Positions 7,418 through 16,010 of a stretch of 64,000 nucleotides of DNA are shown one piece after another. The position numbers and the translations under genes were made by a program. Below the pieces are notes generated by a model that was given only the letters and a program-made list of their open reading frames with translations, was not told the DNA's origin and ran no database searches. Positions within the stretch are counted from its first letter, which is position 1. Each line of letters opens with the position of its first letter. This DNA comes from Gallionella sp. (GTDB lineage Bacteria; Pseudomonadota; Gammaproteobacteria; Burkholderiales; Gallionellaceae). The DNA lies in contig JAUSMR010000097.1 in assembly GCA_030645955.1 (NCBI GenBank), positions 1 to 64,000 on the forward strand, read 5' to 3'.

Positions 7418-8296
7418 CTAGTGCAATGTGGTTTGCTGGATCCCGGCCAGTAGCCATACCGACTTGTCGTCGCGAAGATTCTTCTGCACATGCCAGATTT
7501 CATCCACGCTTTCGGGTGTGCCATTGTTTTCAGCCAATTGGCCGGTAAAGCGCACGCTGGCAATCGCCAGATCGCCTTCGTTCGCCACTTGCAGCAACTC
7601 GCCGTTGATCGCGAGCACATCGGTTTTTTGCGGCGCATTGTCGCGTTCCTGCAGCTGCATCGAGATTTCCGCGAACATCTCCGGCGTGGTGTATTCGCGG
7701 ATGTCGTTCAAATCCTTGCGGTCATTCGCGGCCTGCAGGCGGATGAAGGTAGTCTTCGCGCTGCGCAGGAAAGCTTCCATCGGAAAGTCTGCCGGGATGT
7801 TGCCCTGAATAGCAGATGAGGCGGCAGCAGGTGCGGCGGCGGATGCAATACTACCGCCATACACCGGCTGTTGGGCAGGTTGCGGCGCATTGTAGGGTGC
7901 GCCCGCTCCGGCATATTGCATCGCAGGGTGAGCCTGCTTCTTGCGGAACAGGGAAATCAGGAACATCACCGCAACGCCGGCAAGAAGCGCCATCAGAATG
8001 CTGCCCATCATGCCGCCCATACCGCCCAAACCACCGCCGGCAAACATCGCGCCCAAGCCAGCGCCAATTGCCAGGCCAGCCAGGGGGCCGAGCCATTTAT
8101 TGCCTGCCGGCTGTGCCGGTGTTGCGCCCTGCGCGGGTGCGGGTGCAGCAGCAGGGGCTTTTTGCATCTGTTGCGGAGCTACCGAGCGCTGCTTGCCAAA
8201 GCTGCCGCCGCCGCCAAAACGCCTGGCTTCCGCTGTTGCGGCAAACAAACTCAGACTGGTCAAAGCAATCGTTAACAGCATCAAAAATCGTTTCAT
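7418..8296 (-). CDS. Tim44-like domain membrane protein
   Basis: A 292-residue protein with an N-terminal signal sequence ending near residue 24 (AATAEA). A low-complexity Pro/Ala/Gln stretch follows, then a glycine-rich membrane region (about 68-118, with GLGAMFAGGGLGGMGGMMG and a following hydrophobic helix). The C-terminal half is a Tim44-like fold (about 165-290, with FLRSAKTTFIRLQAANDRKDL). In bacteria such proteins are membrane-anchored and often linked to membrane-protein handling, but their exact role is open. It stands alone with its own start region. The AARRFGGGGSFGKQR opening is typical of this bacterial group. Confidence 0.8.
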   Translation of the reverse strand: MKRFLMLLTIALTSLSLFAATAEARRFGGGGSFGKQRSVAPQQMQKAPAAAPAPAQGATPAQPAGNKWLGPLAGLAIGAGLGAMFAGGGLGGMGGMMGSILMALLAGVAVMFLISLFRKKQAHPAMQYAGAGAPYNAPQPAQQPVYGGSIASAAAPAAASSAIQGNIPADFPMEAFLRSAKTTFIRLQAANDRKDLNDIREYTTPEMFAEISMQLQERDNAPQKTDVLAINGELLQVANEGDLAIASVRFTGQLAENNGTPESVDEIWHVQKNLRDDKSVWLLAGIQQTTLH

Positions 8297-8414
8297 GTAT
8301 TCCTCATTGGTTGGATAAAACTAAAGCGGTGCAAAGTATATCACTGGCAGCCGCGTCGCATCGTTATACGGCAGCGGCTATATGAAACAGTTGAAAATCG
8401 CGCTCCTGCACAAA

Positions 8415-9161
8415 TCAAAACGGCGGCGCGCATTCGAAGCTTAACCGCTCCTCGCCGAGCGGATGTGCAAAATTCAGCACACTGGCGTGCAGCATCAATC
8501 GCACCGCACTGCCGCGTGCATCTCCTCCATACAATGCATCGCCCTGAATCGGGTGCCCGATCGCCGCCATGTGCACCCGCAACTGGTGAGTGCGGCCGGT
8601 CACCGGTTCCAGCTCGACGCGGGTTGCTCCAGCGGGCATGTCAGCCGGACCGTTCGCCCCGAGCTTGTCGAAGGGTGAATGATTGGATGCGAAGCAAGCT
8701 TCGACAGGCTCAGCCCGAACGGATTTTTCATATCCAAACACACGATAACGCGTGAGCGAGGGTTTGCCGATGGCGAAATCCACTTTCTGGCGCGGGCGAT
8801 TCGGCCAGTCGGCACCAAGCGGCAGATCAACTTCGCCCTCCACAGCCTCCATCTGCCCCGCCACGATCGCGAGATATCGTTTTTCGACACGACGCTCGCG
8901 GAACATCGCGGAAATGCGGCGGTGCATTTCCTTGCCGCGCGCCAGCACGATCAGGCCGGAGGTGCTCATGTCTAACCGGTGTACGTTAAGTGCATCCGGG
9001 AATTCTTTCTGTACCCTGGTCGTCAGGCTATCCGTTTTATCCGCCCCGCGCCCCGGCACGGAAAGCAGTCCGGCGGGTTTGTTCACGACGATGATGGACT
9101 CGTCCCGGTAAATGAGATCGAGGCCGCAATCGCGCGGCGGCGAATAGCAAGCGGTGCTCAC
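8415..9161 (-). CDS. rluA: RluA-family 23S rRNA/tRNA pseudouridine synthase
   Basis: It converts uridine to pseudouridine in stem-loop RNA. The conserved HRLDMSTSG motif contains the catalytic aspartate, and VTGRTHQLRVHM is the family's C-terminal motif. The GTG start at 9161 was chosen because GTGA overlaps the TGA of the upstream DUF454 gene, which suggests coupled translation; longer frames upstream merely shadow that gene. The 248-residue product is slightly longer than RluA proteins. The extra length is a 24-codon in-frame insertion made from a dispersed repeat (8651-8722). Whether the substrate is that of RluA or a paralogue cannot be told. Confidence 0.87.
   Translation of the reverse strand: MSTACYSPPRDCGLDLIYRDESIIVVNKPAGLLSVPGRGADKTDSLTTRVQKEFPDALNVHRLDMSTSGLIVLARGKEMHRRISAMFRERRVEKRYLAIVAGQMEAVEGEVDLPLGADWPNRPRQKVDFAIGKPSLTRYRVFGYEKSVRAEPVEACFASNHSPFDKLGANGPADMPAGATRVELEPVTGRTHQLRVHMAAIGHPIQGDALYGGDARGSAVRLMLHASVLNFAHPLGEERLSFECAPPF
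8651..8722. repeat. Palindromic repeat inserted in frame within the pseudouridine synthase gene
   Basis: The arms CCGTTCGCCCCGAGCTTGTC and GACAGGCTCAGCCCGAACGG are inverted copies of the widespread 'TTCGACAAGCTCAGGGCGAACGG' type repeat. The 72-base unit is a multiple of three. It adds residues including RAEPVEACFAS and SPFDKLGANG to the enzyme just before its VELEPVTGRTHQLRVH motif. Confidence 0.85.
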
Positions 9162-9577
9162 GATTTTTGATTGCCCGATTTTTGCTGGCTTGGCCGGTCG
9201 CGGGAAGGGGTGCGGTAAAGCCTGATTGCCATCACCAGGCCAAAAACGGTCAGCGCCAGTTGCATCCGGCCATCTTTGATGAAAAACAGGATCGAGCTGC
9301 CGAAGGTCAGGATCATCGTGGCCACCGCCACCAGCTTGACCCGCCAGGGGATACTCCGGTAGGTGCGCCATTCGACGATCAGCGGCCCGAAGGCCGGATG
9401 GTTCAGCAGCCAGTTGTAGAAACGGCGCGACGACCGGGCATAGCAGGCGGTGGCCAGCAGAAGGAAAGGCGTGGTCGGCAGAATCGGCAGAAACATGCCG
9501 GCGATGCCTAGCAGGAGAAATAGTGTGCCCAGCGCGGCGAAGACGACCTGCACCCACAGAAACCGGTGCTTGCGCAC
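9158..9577 (-). CDS. ybaN: DUF454 (YbaN-like) inner-membrane protein
   Basis: A small membrane protein of about 139 residues. The family signature GIAGMFLPILPTTPFLLLATACYARSSRRF (quoted across two membrane segments in part: FLPILPTTPFLLLATACYA) is intact, with further hydrophobic helices near the C terminus and a basic tail. Function is unknown. The start is uncertain. A GTG at 9577 gives the family's usual length, while longer starts would overlap the upstream gene. Its stop overlaps the start of the pseudouridine synthase. Confidence 0.8.
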   Translation of the reverse strand: MRKHRFLWVQVVFAALGTLFLLLGIAGMFLPILPTTPFLLLATACYARSSRRFYNWLLNHPAFGPLIVEWRTYRSIPWRVKLVAVATMILTFGSSILFFIKDGRMQLALTVFGLVMAIRLYRTPSRDRPSQQKSGNQKS

Positions 9578-9618
9578 CTCATGGCTGTAGTCCCGGCGTT
9601 CGGCTGGTTTTGGCCGGC

Positions 9619-10626
9619 TCAATCCGCGCCTCTCAACATTCCGGTGAACTGGTCGATTTCCTGGCGCGACATCCGCCGTGAAGTTTCGAATTGCGCATGC
9701 GCTTCCGGGTGTTGCAGATCGAGGCGGATGCCCCACAGCGGGCGTGTGCTGGTGGGCAGCATCGCGTAACGCACATCGCCGAGCAGGCCCGGGTCTTCCG
9801 GGTGCAAGGCCAGATAGCCGTCCGAAAAAAAGTCGAAGCGCCGGATGTCCCGGTACAGCACCGAAGCGGGAGCAAGCTCAGGCAGGTCGCGGGGCAGGTC
9901 GAAGACAGGCGCCGTAGTCCCCGGATAAATACGCTCCTCACCCAGGCCGACCCGTACCGCATCGACATGGTAGATGCCGCCGGAGCGGTAGATCGAACGC
10001 CACAGCAGCAGATTGCCCATCGTCGGTTTGACGGTCAGCCGTCCGGCTTCGTGTCCCCGTTGCATGATGGTTGCGCGCATCGCGTCTTCGGCGCGCTGGT
10101 GCTGGAACCAGCCGGCGGACAGGTACACCGCTGCCAGCAACAGGCCGATACGCGCCGGCTGTGTCTTGTGCCAGCGCAGGCCAGCCAGCATCGCCGCGCC
10201 AAGAATCAGAGAGAACAGCGGATCGAAAATAGCGACTATGCTCCAGGCGATGCGCTCATCCGTAAACGGCCACAGCAGGTGCGTGCCGTAGCTGGTGCAG
10301 GCATCGAGCAAGCCGCTCGTGGCGCAGCCCAGCAAGGCGTACAGATAAATGCGCCGAAAGCCGAGCGGATGCCCGAACGCCTTGAACGCAGGCCAGAGAA
10401 TCAAAGAGGCCAGCAGCGCCCCGAAAGGAATGAAGATCAGGGAATGGGTGAACTGGCGGTGATACTCCAGCGTCAGCAGCGGATCGGCGGTGGAGCGGAT
10501 CAGCGCATCTGCATCCGCCAGCAGTGCGGCAAGAAAACCCACCGTCGTGGCGGCACGCGTTTCGCCCTTTTTGCTGCACGATAGCGCGAGAGTTCCACCC
10601 AACAGTCCGTGGGTCAGGATGTCCAT
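9619..10626 (-). CDS. YdjM/DUF457-type membrane-bound metal-dependent hydrolase
   Basis: The product has 335 residues. The N terminus MDILTHGLLGG and the following DADALI and YHRQFTHSLIF provide the conserved Asp and His residues of the YdjM (LexA-regulated inner-membrane hydrolase) family. DACTSYGTHLLWPF and FDPLFSL are also family motifs. Several transmembrane helices fill the first 190 residues, and a soluble tail of about 140 residues follows. The natural substrate is unknown. It probably forms an operon with the DUF454 gene and the pseudouridine synthase downstream. Confidence 0.82.
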   Translation of the reverse strand: MDILTHGLLGGTLALSCSKKGETRAATTVGFLAALLADADALIRSTADPLLTLEYHRQFTHSLIFIPFGALLASLILWPAFKAFGHPLGFRRIYLYALLGCATSGLLDACTSYGTHLLWPFTDERIAWSIVAIFDPLFSLILGAAMLAGLRWHKTQPARIGLLLAAVYLSAGWFQHQRAEDAMRATIMQRGHEAGRLTVKPTMGNLLLWRSIYRSGGIYHVDAVRVGLGEERIYPGTTAPVFDLPRDLPELAPASVLYRDIRRFDFFSDGYLALHPEDPGLLGDVRYAMLPTSTRPLWGIRLDLQHPEAHAQFETSRRMSRQEIDQFTGMLRGAD

Positions 10627-10739
10627 CTATGCGCCCTTGCACATAATCGTCCGGAGACAGAATCCGATCTTGCCCTGTCGTTTACTGCATCGGACATGCG
10701 TGAAACCTGTGCCGCACGATGCACCGCGCCCATGCCGCC

Positions 10740-11081
10740 TCAGGCCTTCTTGACGAATTCAGATTTCAGCGACATCGCACCGATGCCGTCGATCTTGCAG
10801 TCAATGTCGTGGTCGCCCTCTACCAGGCGGATGTTCTTCACCTTGGTGCCCACCTTCACCACCGACGACGAGCCCTTGATCTTCAGGTCCTTGATCACCG
10901 TCACGCTGTCGCCGTCGTTCAGCACAGTGCCGAAGGCGTCTTTCACCGCACGCTTTTCATCTGCACTTTCTGTGGATGCATCCTTGCTCCACTCATGCGC
11001 GCATTCCGGGCAGACATAATTGCTCCCGTCTTCGTAGGTGAATTCGGAATTGCATTTGGGACACTTGGGGAAATTGCTCAT
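10740..11081 (-). CDS. yjdM: YjdM/PhnA family zinc-ribbon protein
   Basis: A 113-residue protein with an N-terminal zinc ribbon (CPKC at about residues 7-10 and CPEC at 24-27) and the conserved C-terminal domain ([19 protein letters not shown], then [22 protein letters not shown]). The family was historically called PhnA, but it is distinct from phosphonoacetate hydrolase. Its role is not established. Length and both domains are normal. It stands alone between repeats. Confidence 0.92.
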   Translation of the reverse strand: MSNFPKCPKCNSEFTYEDGSNYVCPECAHEWSKDASTESADEKRAVKDAFGTVLNDGDSVTVIKDLKIKGSSSVVKVGTKVKNIRLVEGDHDIDCKIDGIGAMSLKSEFVKKA

Positions 11082-11118
11082 GGTGTTTTCCGTGATTCAT
11101 TGGGTAATGTTCAAATTT

Positions 11119-11188
11119 GTAGCCCGGAAGCAGCGCAGCGAATTCCGGAGGCGATCATCCCGGATTCCATTGCATTCCATCCGGGCTT
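11119..11188. repeat. Dispersed palindromic repeat (GTAGCCCG family), inverted copy 3
   Basis: GTAGCCCGGAAGCAGCGCAG at the left and CCATCCGGGCTTGT at the right make this the reverse orientation of the elements at 5308 and 5560. It lies upstream of yjdM. Confidence 0.8.
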
Positions 11189-11497
11189 GTATGATTTAAC
11201 CCGCACCGATAGGGTGCCGGGGTGGAGCGACGATCCGGGCTATCTGCCAATGTTGCGGACAGACTCACGCAGCCATGTCCCCACCCTGTCTTCACTAACG
11301 TCAATTTGGGATGCAGCGGCAGACAATCAAGCACGCCAGAGTGTACTGCGCTGATGCCGATTTTTCCACTGCGACGTGTGTCACGCAAATGCCCGCTGGT
11401 TATTGCGCCCTGCCAAACAACGGAGCTCGCATAGTGCGGGGCGCATCGCGGTTCCGCCAGATGGGGAAAGAAGTTGTAACCAAGCAAGGAACAGATA
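11189..11497. other. Gene-free stretch with a second repeat type
   Basis: No convincing gene is seen. At about 11396-11415 there is GGTTATTGCGCCCTGCCAAA, a relative of the element at 16511-16568. The rest shows no structure that I recognise. Confidence 0.5.
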
Positions 11498-12244
11498 CTA
11501 CCCCGGATGATCCCACAGCCCAAGCGCCTGCATCTGCCGGGTTGCCTGTTCCGCCCAGCCGCGATTGGCGGCGGGCGAGGCCGGGCTGGGATGCAGGATA
11601 CGCCCGAAGCGGATGCCCGGAAAACCCGCCAGTGCGTGGCGTGCCCGTGTTTCCGCGAAGCCGCCTATGCCGATCACCCACTCCGCGCCGCTGGCGCGCA
11701 CGACTTCGGCCAGATGGGCGTTACAGGCCGCAAACAGCGGGGCGGCTTCATCGGTGGGCAGCTTGTCCGGAGTGACATTGCGTGAACCGGCAAAGAACGC
11801 CAGCGGACAAAAGTTGGCAACGAAGTGTTCGGCGAAAAATTTGTCGGCCTCACCGAAGCGTTGCGCAAACAGCCCCCATAACCGCCGCCCGCTCACTTCG
11901 CTGCGTGGGCAGTCCCAGCCTTCGATGGGGCGCGACGGATTTTCACCCGACGGTCTGGCGATAGACGCATCGAGGTGCAGCCAGTCGCGCGCCGCCGCGA
12001 TTTCGCCAAACGGTACGCCGATTTGTGTCATCCCGAACGGGCCGGGGTTCATGCCGACGAACACGATGCGCTTCTTCCCGTCGCCATAGCGCCGGAGGTA
12101 TTGCTCGTGGCATGCCCAGGCATAGTCGAGCGGATTATAGACATGCGTGACCGGCGCGGAAAAAGAGAGGCCCGATACGGCACACGACAATTTTTGCGCT
12201 GCGGCAATCAGGTCTTCGGCGCTCATTGCTTCTGCCCGCTTCAT
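11498..12244 (-). CDS. SMUG-type uracil-DNA glycosylase
   Basis: It removes uracil from DNA in base-excision repair. The two diagnostic motifs are present: GMNPGPFGMTQIGVPFGE (active-site and water-activating loop) and the DNA-intercalating HPSPASPAANRGW. This is a single-strand-selective, SMUG1-like family member. The ATG at 12244 is chosen because its ATGA overlaps the stop of the upstream gene and a GGAG lies five bases before it. The product is 248 residues, normal for bacterial SMUG1. It is probably co-translated with the upstream amidinohydrolase-like gene, with which it has no obvious functional link. Confidence 0.88.
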   Translation of the reverse strand: MKRAEAMSAEDLIAAAQKLSCAVSGLSFSAPVTHVYNPLDYAWACHEQYLRRYGDGKKRIVFVGMNPGPFGMTQIGVPFGEIAAARDWLHLDASIARPSGENPSRPIEGWDCPRSEVSGRRLWGLFAQRFGEADKFFAEHFVANFCPLAFFAGSRNVTPDKLPTDEAAPLFAACNAHLAEVVRASGAEWVIGIGGFAETRARHALAGFPGIRFGRILHPSPASPAANRGWAEQATRQMQALGLWDHPG

Positions 12245-13050
12245 ATCTCCAGCGTCAGGCATTTGCATGAGCCGCCTGACTTGAGGAATTCGGAAACATC
12301 CGCTTCGATGAGTTCGAGGCCGCACTTCTTCAATGCGCGTTTCAGTTCTGCCGATGCCTTGTGCATGATGACGCTCCGGCCGATGGAGATCGCGTTGCAG
12401 GCGAAATTTTTTGCATCAATATCCGAGACCCAGATGATGTTTTCACCGAAGGCAGCTTCAAGGGCTGCCGCGCTTTTTCCGGCAAACGCTTTTGGGTAGG
12501 CGATGGCCTGACCTTCCGGCAACGGGCAGAATGCAGTGTCGAGGTGATACCAGTGGGGATTGATGAGTTCGAGTGCATAGGCTTCGACATCGAGCGCATC
12601 AACGATTTCATCCAGTGCATGTAAATCGCTTCTGATTCCCGAGCCAATCCAGAGCTTTCCCTGAGAATCGAACAGGGCGTCACCCGCGCCTTCGAATATC
12701 GTGCTTTCCTTGAGGTGCAGCACCCGGTAGCCCTGCGAGGCAAAGAATTTCTCGTAGTGCTGCGCTTCGGGCTTCCTTTCGGCATGGCGGAACGACGAGA
12801 CGATGACTTCCTTGCCCCCGTTTTTATTGCTGTGGACCAGTCCCGCATTGGCGGTGAACACCATGTCCGGCAACCCTGAAACAGGTTCGATCAGGCTGAC
12901 CGATGCCAGTCTCGCCACGATGCCATACAGGTTTTCCCACTGCTTATTCGCCAGTTCCTTGTTCACTTTCCCCAGGTTGCCTTCCATCCAGGGATTGATC
13001 ACATAGCACACTTCAAAGAACCCCGGCTCGCACATCAGGAAATGTTTCAT
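12241..13050 (-). CDS. Amidinotransferase-fold hydrolase (dimethylargininase/CtlX-like)
   Basis: A 269-residue pentein-fold protein. MCEPGFFEVCYVINPWM, GLPDMVFTANAGLV (substrate-binding Asp), HWYHLDTAFCPL (catalytic His) and GGSCKCLTLE (catalytic Cys) are the family's landmarks. Relatives hydrolyse N,N-dimethylarginine, arginine or citrulline-like guanidino compounds. Which substrate this one uses cannot be decided. The start MKHFLMCEP matches the family; the frame remains open further upstream without homology. The stop overlaps the start of the glycosylase gene. Confidence 0.85.
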   Translation of the reverse strand: MKHFLMCEPGFFEVCYVINPWMEGNLGKVNKELANKQWENLYGIVARLASVSLIEPVSGLPDMVFTANAGLVHSNKNGGKEVIVSSFRHAERKPEAQHYEKFFASQGYRVLHLKESTIFEGAGDALFDSQGKLWIGSGIRSDLHALDEIVDALDVEAYALELINPHWYHLDTAFCPLPEGQAIAYPKAFAGKSAAALEAAFGENIIWVSDIDAKNFACNAISIGRSVIMHKASAELKRALKKCGLELIEADVSEFLKSGGSCKCLTLEI

Positions 13051-13101
13051 CGGTTGTTCCCGTCGCCTTATTCTAAGTTGCATTGCAAACATTAATGATA
13101 A

Positions 13102-13128
13102 CGCAGGGTGCGTAGAACGCACCCTGCG
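13102..13128. repeat. Palindrome CGCAGGGTGCGT...ACGCACCCTGCG
   Basis: Perfect 12-base arms around a 3-base loop, preceded by AATGATAA. A related element with the same AATGATAA lead-in and GGTGCGTGGAACGCACCC core lies at 38407-38440, where it overlaps the start of a gene. Confidence 0.75.
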
Positions 13129-13206
13129 TTCTTCCTGTTGCTGTTGAAAAGTTGAATAATGAGTATCAGATTTTCATTGGCTGCCTGGAGCGGCGTCGTT
13201 ATCCGA

Positions 13207-13320
13207 CGCGAACTGGGTGGCAGTGTAGGCGGGGAGGTTGATACGTGCAATGCATGCAACGAAGGCCGACGTGCCCAGTTTCAACATCCAGGTGCCGCCG
13301 AACACCGCCAGCCACAGTCA
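13207..13320 (-). pseudogene. Fragment of an AmpG-like transporter gene
   Basis: The stretch aligns with two separated parts of the complete transporter gene at 16554-17834. GCGAACTGGGTGGCAGTGTA corresponds to the region near 16757, ACGAAGGCC and GTGCCCAGT to that near 16806, and TTCAACATCCAGGTGCCGCC to that near 16987. The intervening sequence is deleted and there are scattered mismatches, so it cannot code. It is a decayed partial duplicate or the remains of a paralogue. Nothing else is seen in the gap 13051-13403 besides the palindrome at 13102. Confidence 0.75.
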
Positions 13321-13403
13321 CATGAGACTGGATGCGCTGGCCATGAAGATGAGCGACAATAGCGCCGATGTAGCACTCAACAAAGCACGACAGGGGCATG
13401 GTG

Positions 13404-15647
13404 ATGCAAGCTAAGAAACGTCGCTTGGGTTTGTCAGGGAAGCTGGTGCTGGCTATTCTGGCCGTGGGTGCAATTCCCCTGGTGATCAGTCTTTCGGTAG
13501 CCTACTACAGAGGTAGCAGCGAGCTTCAGGAGGTAATCGGCGCAAGCTTCCATGCACTGGCCGAAGGCAGTGCCGCAAAGGTGGATGCGGAGCTCCAGCG
13601 CATCATCACTGTTGATCGCTTACTGGCACAGCAGGCGGAGGATGATTCCAAAGTACTCGCAGAACTCCTTGGCAATCAACCTCGGGGCAAGAATTCATCT
13701 GCGGCTCAGTTTAATTGGCCTGCCATCGTGGAAACCGAGCCAGTTATAGATGCCCTTAAAGCATCCTGGGTGACGGGGACAGAAGGAGGGCCTGACGTAG
13801 CAAAAACCGCAACCTCTTCTGCCAGGAATACGATAGCCAGGGTAACCGGGCTGGACCTGAACAGTACGACTCAGCAGCATCTGCTCCATATATTGACGCC
13901 GATTCATGACAGAAATAAAAACATCCCTATCGGCTGGTTGCACCGTGATTATGATGTCAAGAAATTGTTCGATCCCATCATTTACCCGATCCGGTTTGGC
14001 GGCACCGGCCACGTGATGCTTATCAGTAATGCCGGTGCGATCATCAGTTGTCCGATACTGGTAACAGGAAGCCGCATCGAAGATCAGACTCTTCTTGCCC
14101 TTGTCACACATGACCAGGCGGGTTGGACTACTGCGGAAAACGATGGGCACGGCAGGAGTGTGTTCTCCATTGTTGGTTACGCGCCGCTGGACGGAGTAAA
14201 TTCTCTGCTGCCATCAGGTGAGTCCTGGCATATGTTCGTCTGGCAGGATTCCCGTGAAATATTTGCCCCGGCAAAAAGCCTCCTTATTGGCGTGCTGCTT
14301 GCCGGCCTGCTTTCCCTGGGATTGCTTGCAACCCTGAGCTACTATGCAAGCAGCCACATCGTAAAACCGATCCAGAGACTTCGTCGTGAGGCGAGTCGCA
14401 TTGCCGGTGGTGATCTGAGCCAGCCATTAGCGATTCACACGGGTGACGAAATCGAGGAGCTTGCCGGTGAGTTTGATGAGATGAGAGTTCAGCTGCGCCA
14501 TCATATAGGCGCTCTGGAAGATAAATTAGAGGGAAGGGAACGGCATTTCCGTGCGCTCACCGAGTCGGCCAACGATGCCATCATCACTGGTGCCGGTGCC
14601 GGTGCCGGTGCCGGCAATATTGTGGGGTGGAACGCTGCTGCAGAACGCTTGTTCGGCTATTCCGAGGCTGAAATCAACGGCCAGTCCCTGACGGTGTTGA
14701 TGCCGGAACGCTTTCGTAACCTGCACAGAGAAGGCCTGGCGAGGATGGTGGCTGGCGGGGTGCCTCACATAATAGGCAAAACTGTTGAGCTTGCCGGGCT
14801 GCGTAAGGACGGCAGCGAATTTCCGCTGGAGCTTTCACTGTCGCAATGGCAAGCCGCCGATGGCCAGTTCTTCACCGCGATTATTCGCGACATCACCAAA
14901 CGCAAGCAGGCGGAGGAGACGTTAAGAGAGAACCAGGCTGAAAAGGTTCGCGTTACGGAGCAACTTATTCAGGCGGAGAAGGTGACGGCAATCGGTACGA
15001 TGGTTAGCGGCATCGGTCACGAAATCAATAATCCTCTGTATGTCATCCTGGGCAGGGCTGAGGCAATAAGTGATGAAAATGATCCTTCCGTGTGTAAAGA
15101 GTATGCACGGGATATTATCAAGTACAGCAAACACATTTCGGCCATCGTAAAGAACCTTTCGGGATACATCCGCCCAACCAGCCAGCATGAATTGGAAGAA
15201 ATCGACGTGCATGAGAAGCTCGCTGAGGCTCTTGCAATGGTGAAGCTTTCACAGCTGGACGATCGAATTGAAATCCGTCAAAACTTTGCGCCTGTCCCCA
15301 GAATATTAGCCAAGCCGGAAGAGATCCAACAAGTCTTTTTCAACGTTATTCGCAATGGTATCCAGGCCATGGCCGGGAAGATGGGCATTCTGGAGATCAC
15401 GACCAGCCTGGAAGACAGCCAGGTTTGCATACATATCCAGGATACGGGAACGGGAATCAGGGCAGAGCACCTTGGAAAGATATTCGACCCATTTTTTACC
15501 ACCAAGGGACCGGACGAAGGCCAAGGACTGGGCATGTATATTGTGCAGAAAATTATTAATAAATATAGCGGTACCATCACGTTGGAAAGCCAGCTAGGCA
15601 AAGGCACAACGGTAACCATTCGGTTCCCCGGCGTGAAACCTGTCTAG
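13404..15647 (+). CDS. Membrane sensor histidine kinase (Cache-like, HAMP, PAS, HisKA, HATPase)
   Basis: The order is: first membrane helix (about 14-37), periplasmic Cache-like sensor (40-285), second helix (about 291-313), HAMP (315-366), PAS (376-498, with NIVGWNAAAERLFGYSEAEI), and a dimerisation domain with the phosphorylated His539 in GHEINNP. The ATPase domain follows, with N box NVIRNGIQAM and G boxes DTGTGI and EGQGLGMYIV. The ATG at 13404 has AGGGG seven bases upstream, whereas the ATG at 13398 would have no room for one. A hexanucleotide repeat encodes Gly-Ala pairs inside the PAS domain. The receiver gene at 16011 is a likely partner. Confidence 0.9.
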   Translation: MQAKKRRLGLSGKLVLAILAVGAIPLVISLSVAYYRGSSELQEVIGASFHALAEGSAAKVDAELQRIITVDRLLAQQAEDDSKVLAELLGNQPRGKNSSAAQFNWPAIVETEPVIDALKASWVTGTEGGPDVAKTATSSARNTIARVTGLDLNSTTQQHLLHILTPIHDRNKNIPIGWLHRDYDVKKLFDPIIYPIRFGGTGHVMLISNAGAIISCPILVTGSRIEDQTLLALVTHDQAGWTTAENDGHGRSVFSIVGYAPLDGVNSLLPSGESWHMFVWQDSREIFAPAKSLLIGVLLAGLLSLGLLATLSYYASSHIVKPIQRLRREASRIAGGDLSQPLAIHTGDEIEELAGEFDEMRVQLRHHIGALEDKLEGRERHFRALTESANDAIITGAGAGAGAGNIVGWNAAAERLFGYSEAEINGQSLTVLMPERFRNLHREGLARMVAGGVPHIIGKTVELAGLRKDGSEFPLELSLSQWQAADGQFFTAIIRDITKRKQAEETLRENQAEKVRVTEQLIQAEKVTAIGTMVSGIGHEINNPLYVILGRAEAISDENDPSVCKEYARDIIKYSKHISAIVKNLSGYIRPTSQHELEEIDVHEKLAEALAMVKLSQLDDRIEIRQNFAPVPRILAKPEEIQQVFFNVIRNGIQAMAGKMGILEITTSLEDSQVCIHIQDTGTGIRAEHLGKIFDPFFTTKGPDEGQGLGMYIVQKIINKYSGTITLESQLGKGTTVTIRFPGVKPV
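14589..14612 (+). repeat. Four tandem GGTGCC units inside the kinase PAS domain
   Basis: Four exact in-frame copies encode GAGAGAGA (residues 396-403) where related PAS domains usually have one or two residues between DAIIT and NIVGWN. Change in copy number would lengthen or shorten the loop without a frameshift. Confidence 0.85.
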
Positions 15648-16010
15648 TTCACCTCTGCAAAATTCCTGGTGATTCCCAGCCTGCATGATTTGGCGTCACG
15701 CAGCAGCAGAACGATTGCGAATATTGATGTCGCCATCCACCTCAGAGCCGAACATACAGTGTAAGCGCCAACGTCGGCTTGACCAAACATTTGCGCCCTG
15801 TCAGATAAATACTGACAATAATATCTCCCCGTCCCTTACAACATAATCAGGCAAATACCGATAGCACTAGTTGCGGGCGAAGAATATTGTTCATACCGTA
15901 ATTTTAAGGACATATACATCTGTCTGGCTTGTACGCTAGTTTGCAATGACTCTTAATAAACCCGTACACGGCACGACGTTATCTAGTGAGATTACCAAGG
16001 AGAATTCAAA
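15648..16010. other. Gene-free region between kinase and receiver genes
   Basis: No convincing coding frame is seen. The sequence is less GC-rich towards 15900-16010 and presumably holds the promoter of the receiver gene. It ends in AAGGAG, a strong Shine-Dalgarno. No hairpin terminator is obvious behind the kinase gene. Confidence 0.5.

Noticed and set aside
9161..9557. N-terminal extension of the pseudouridine synthase frame
   Set aside because: These 132 codons overlap the DUF454 gene in another phase and show no RluA homology; the GTGA overlap start explains the gene better.
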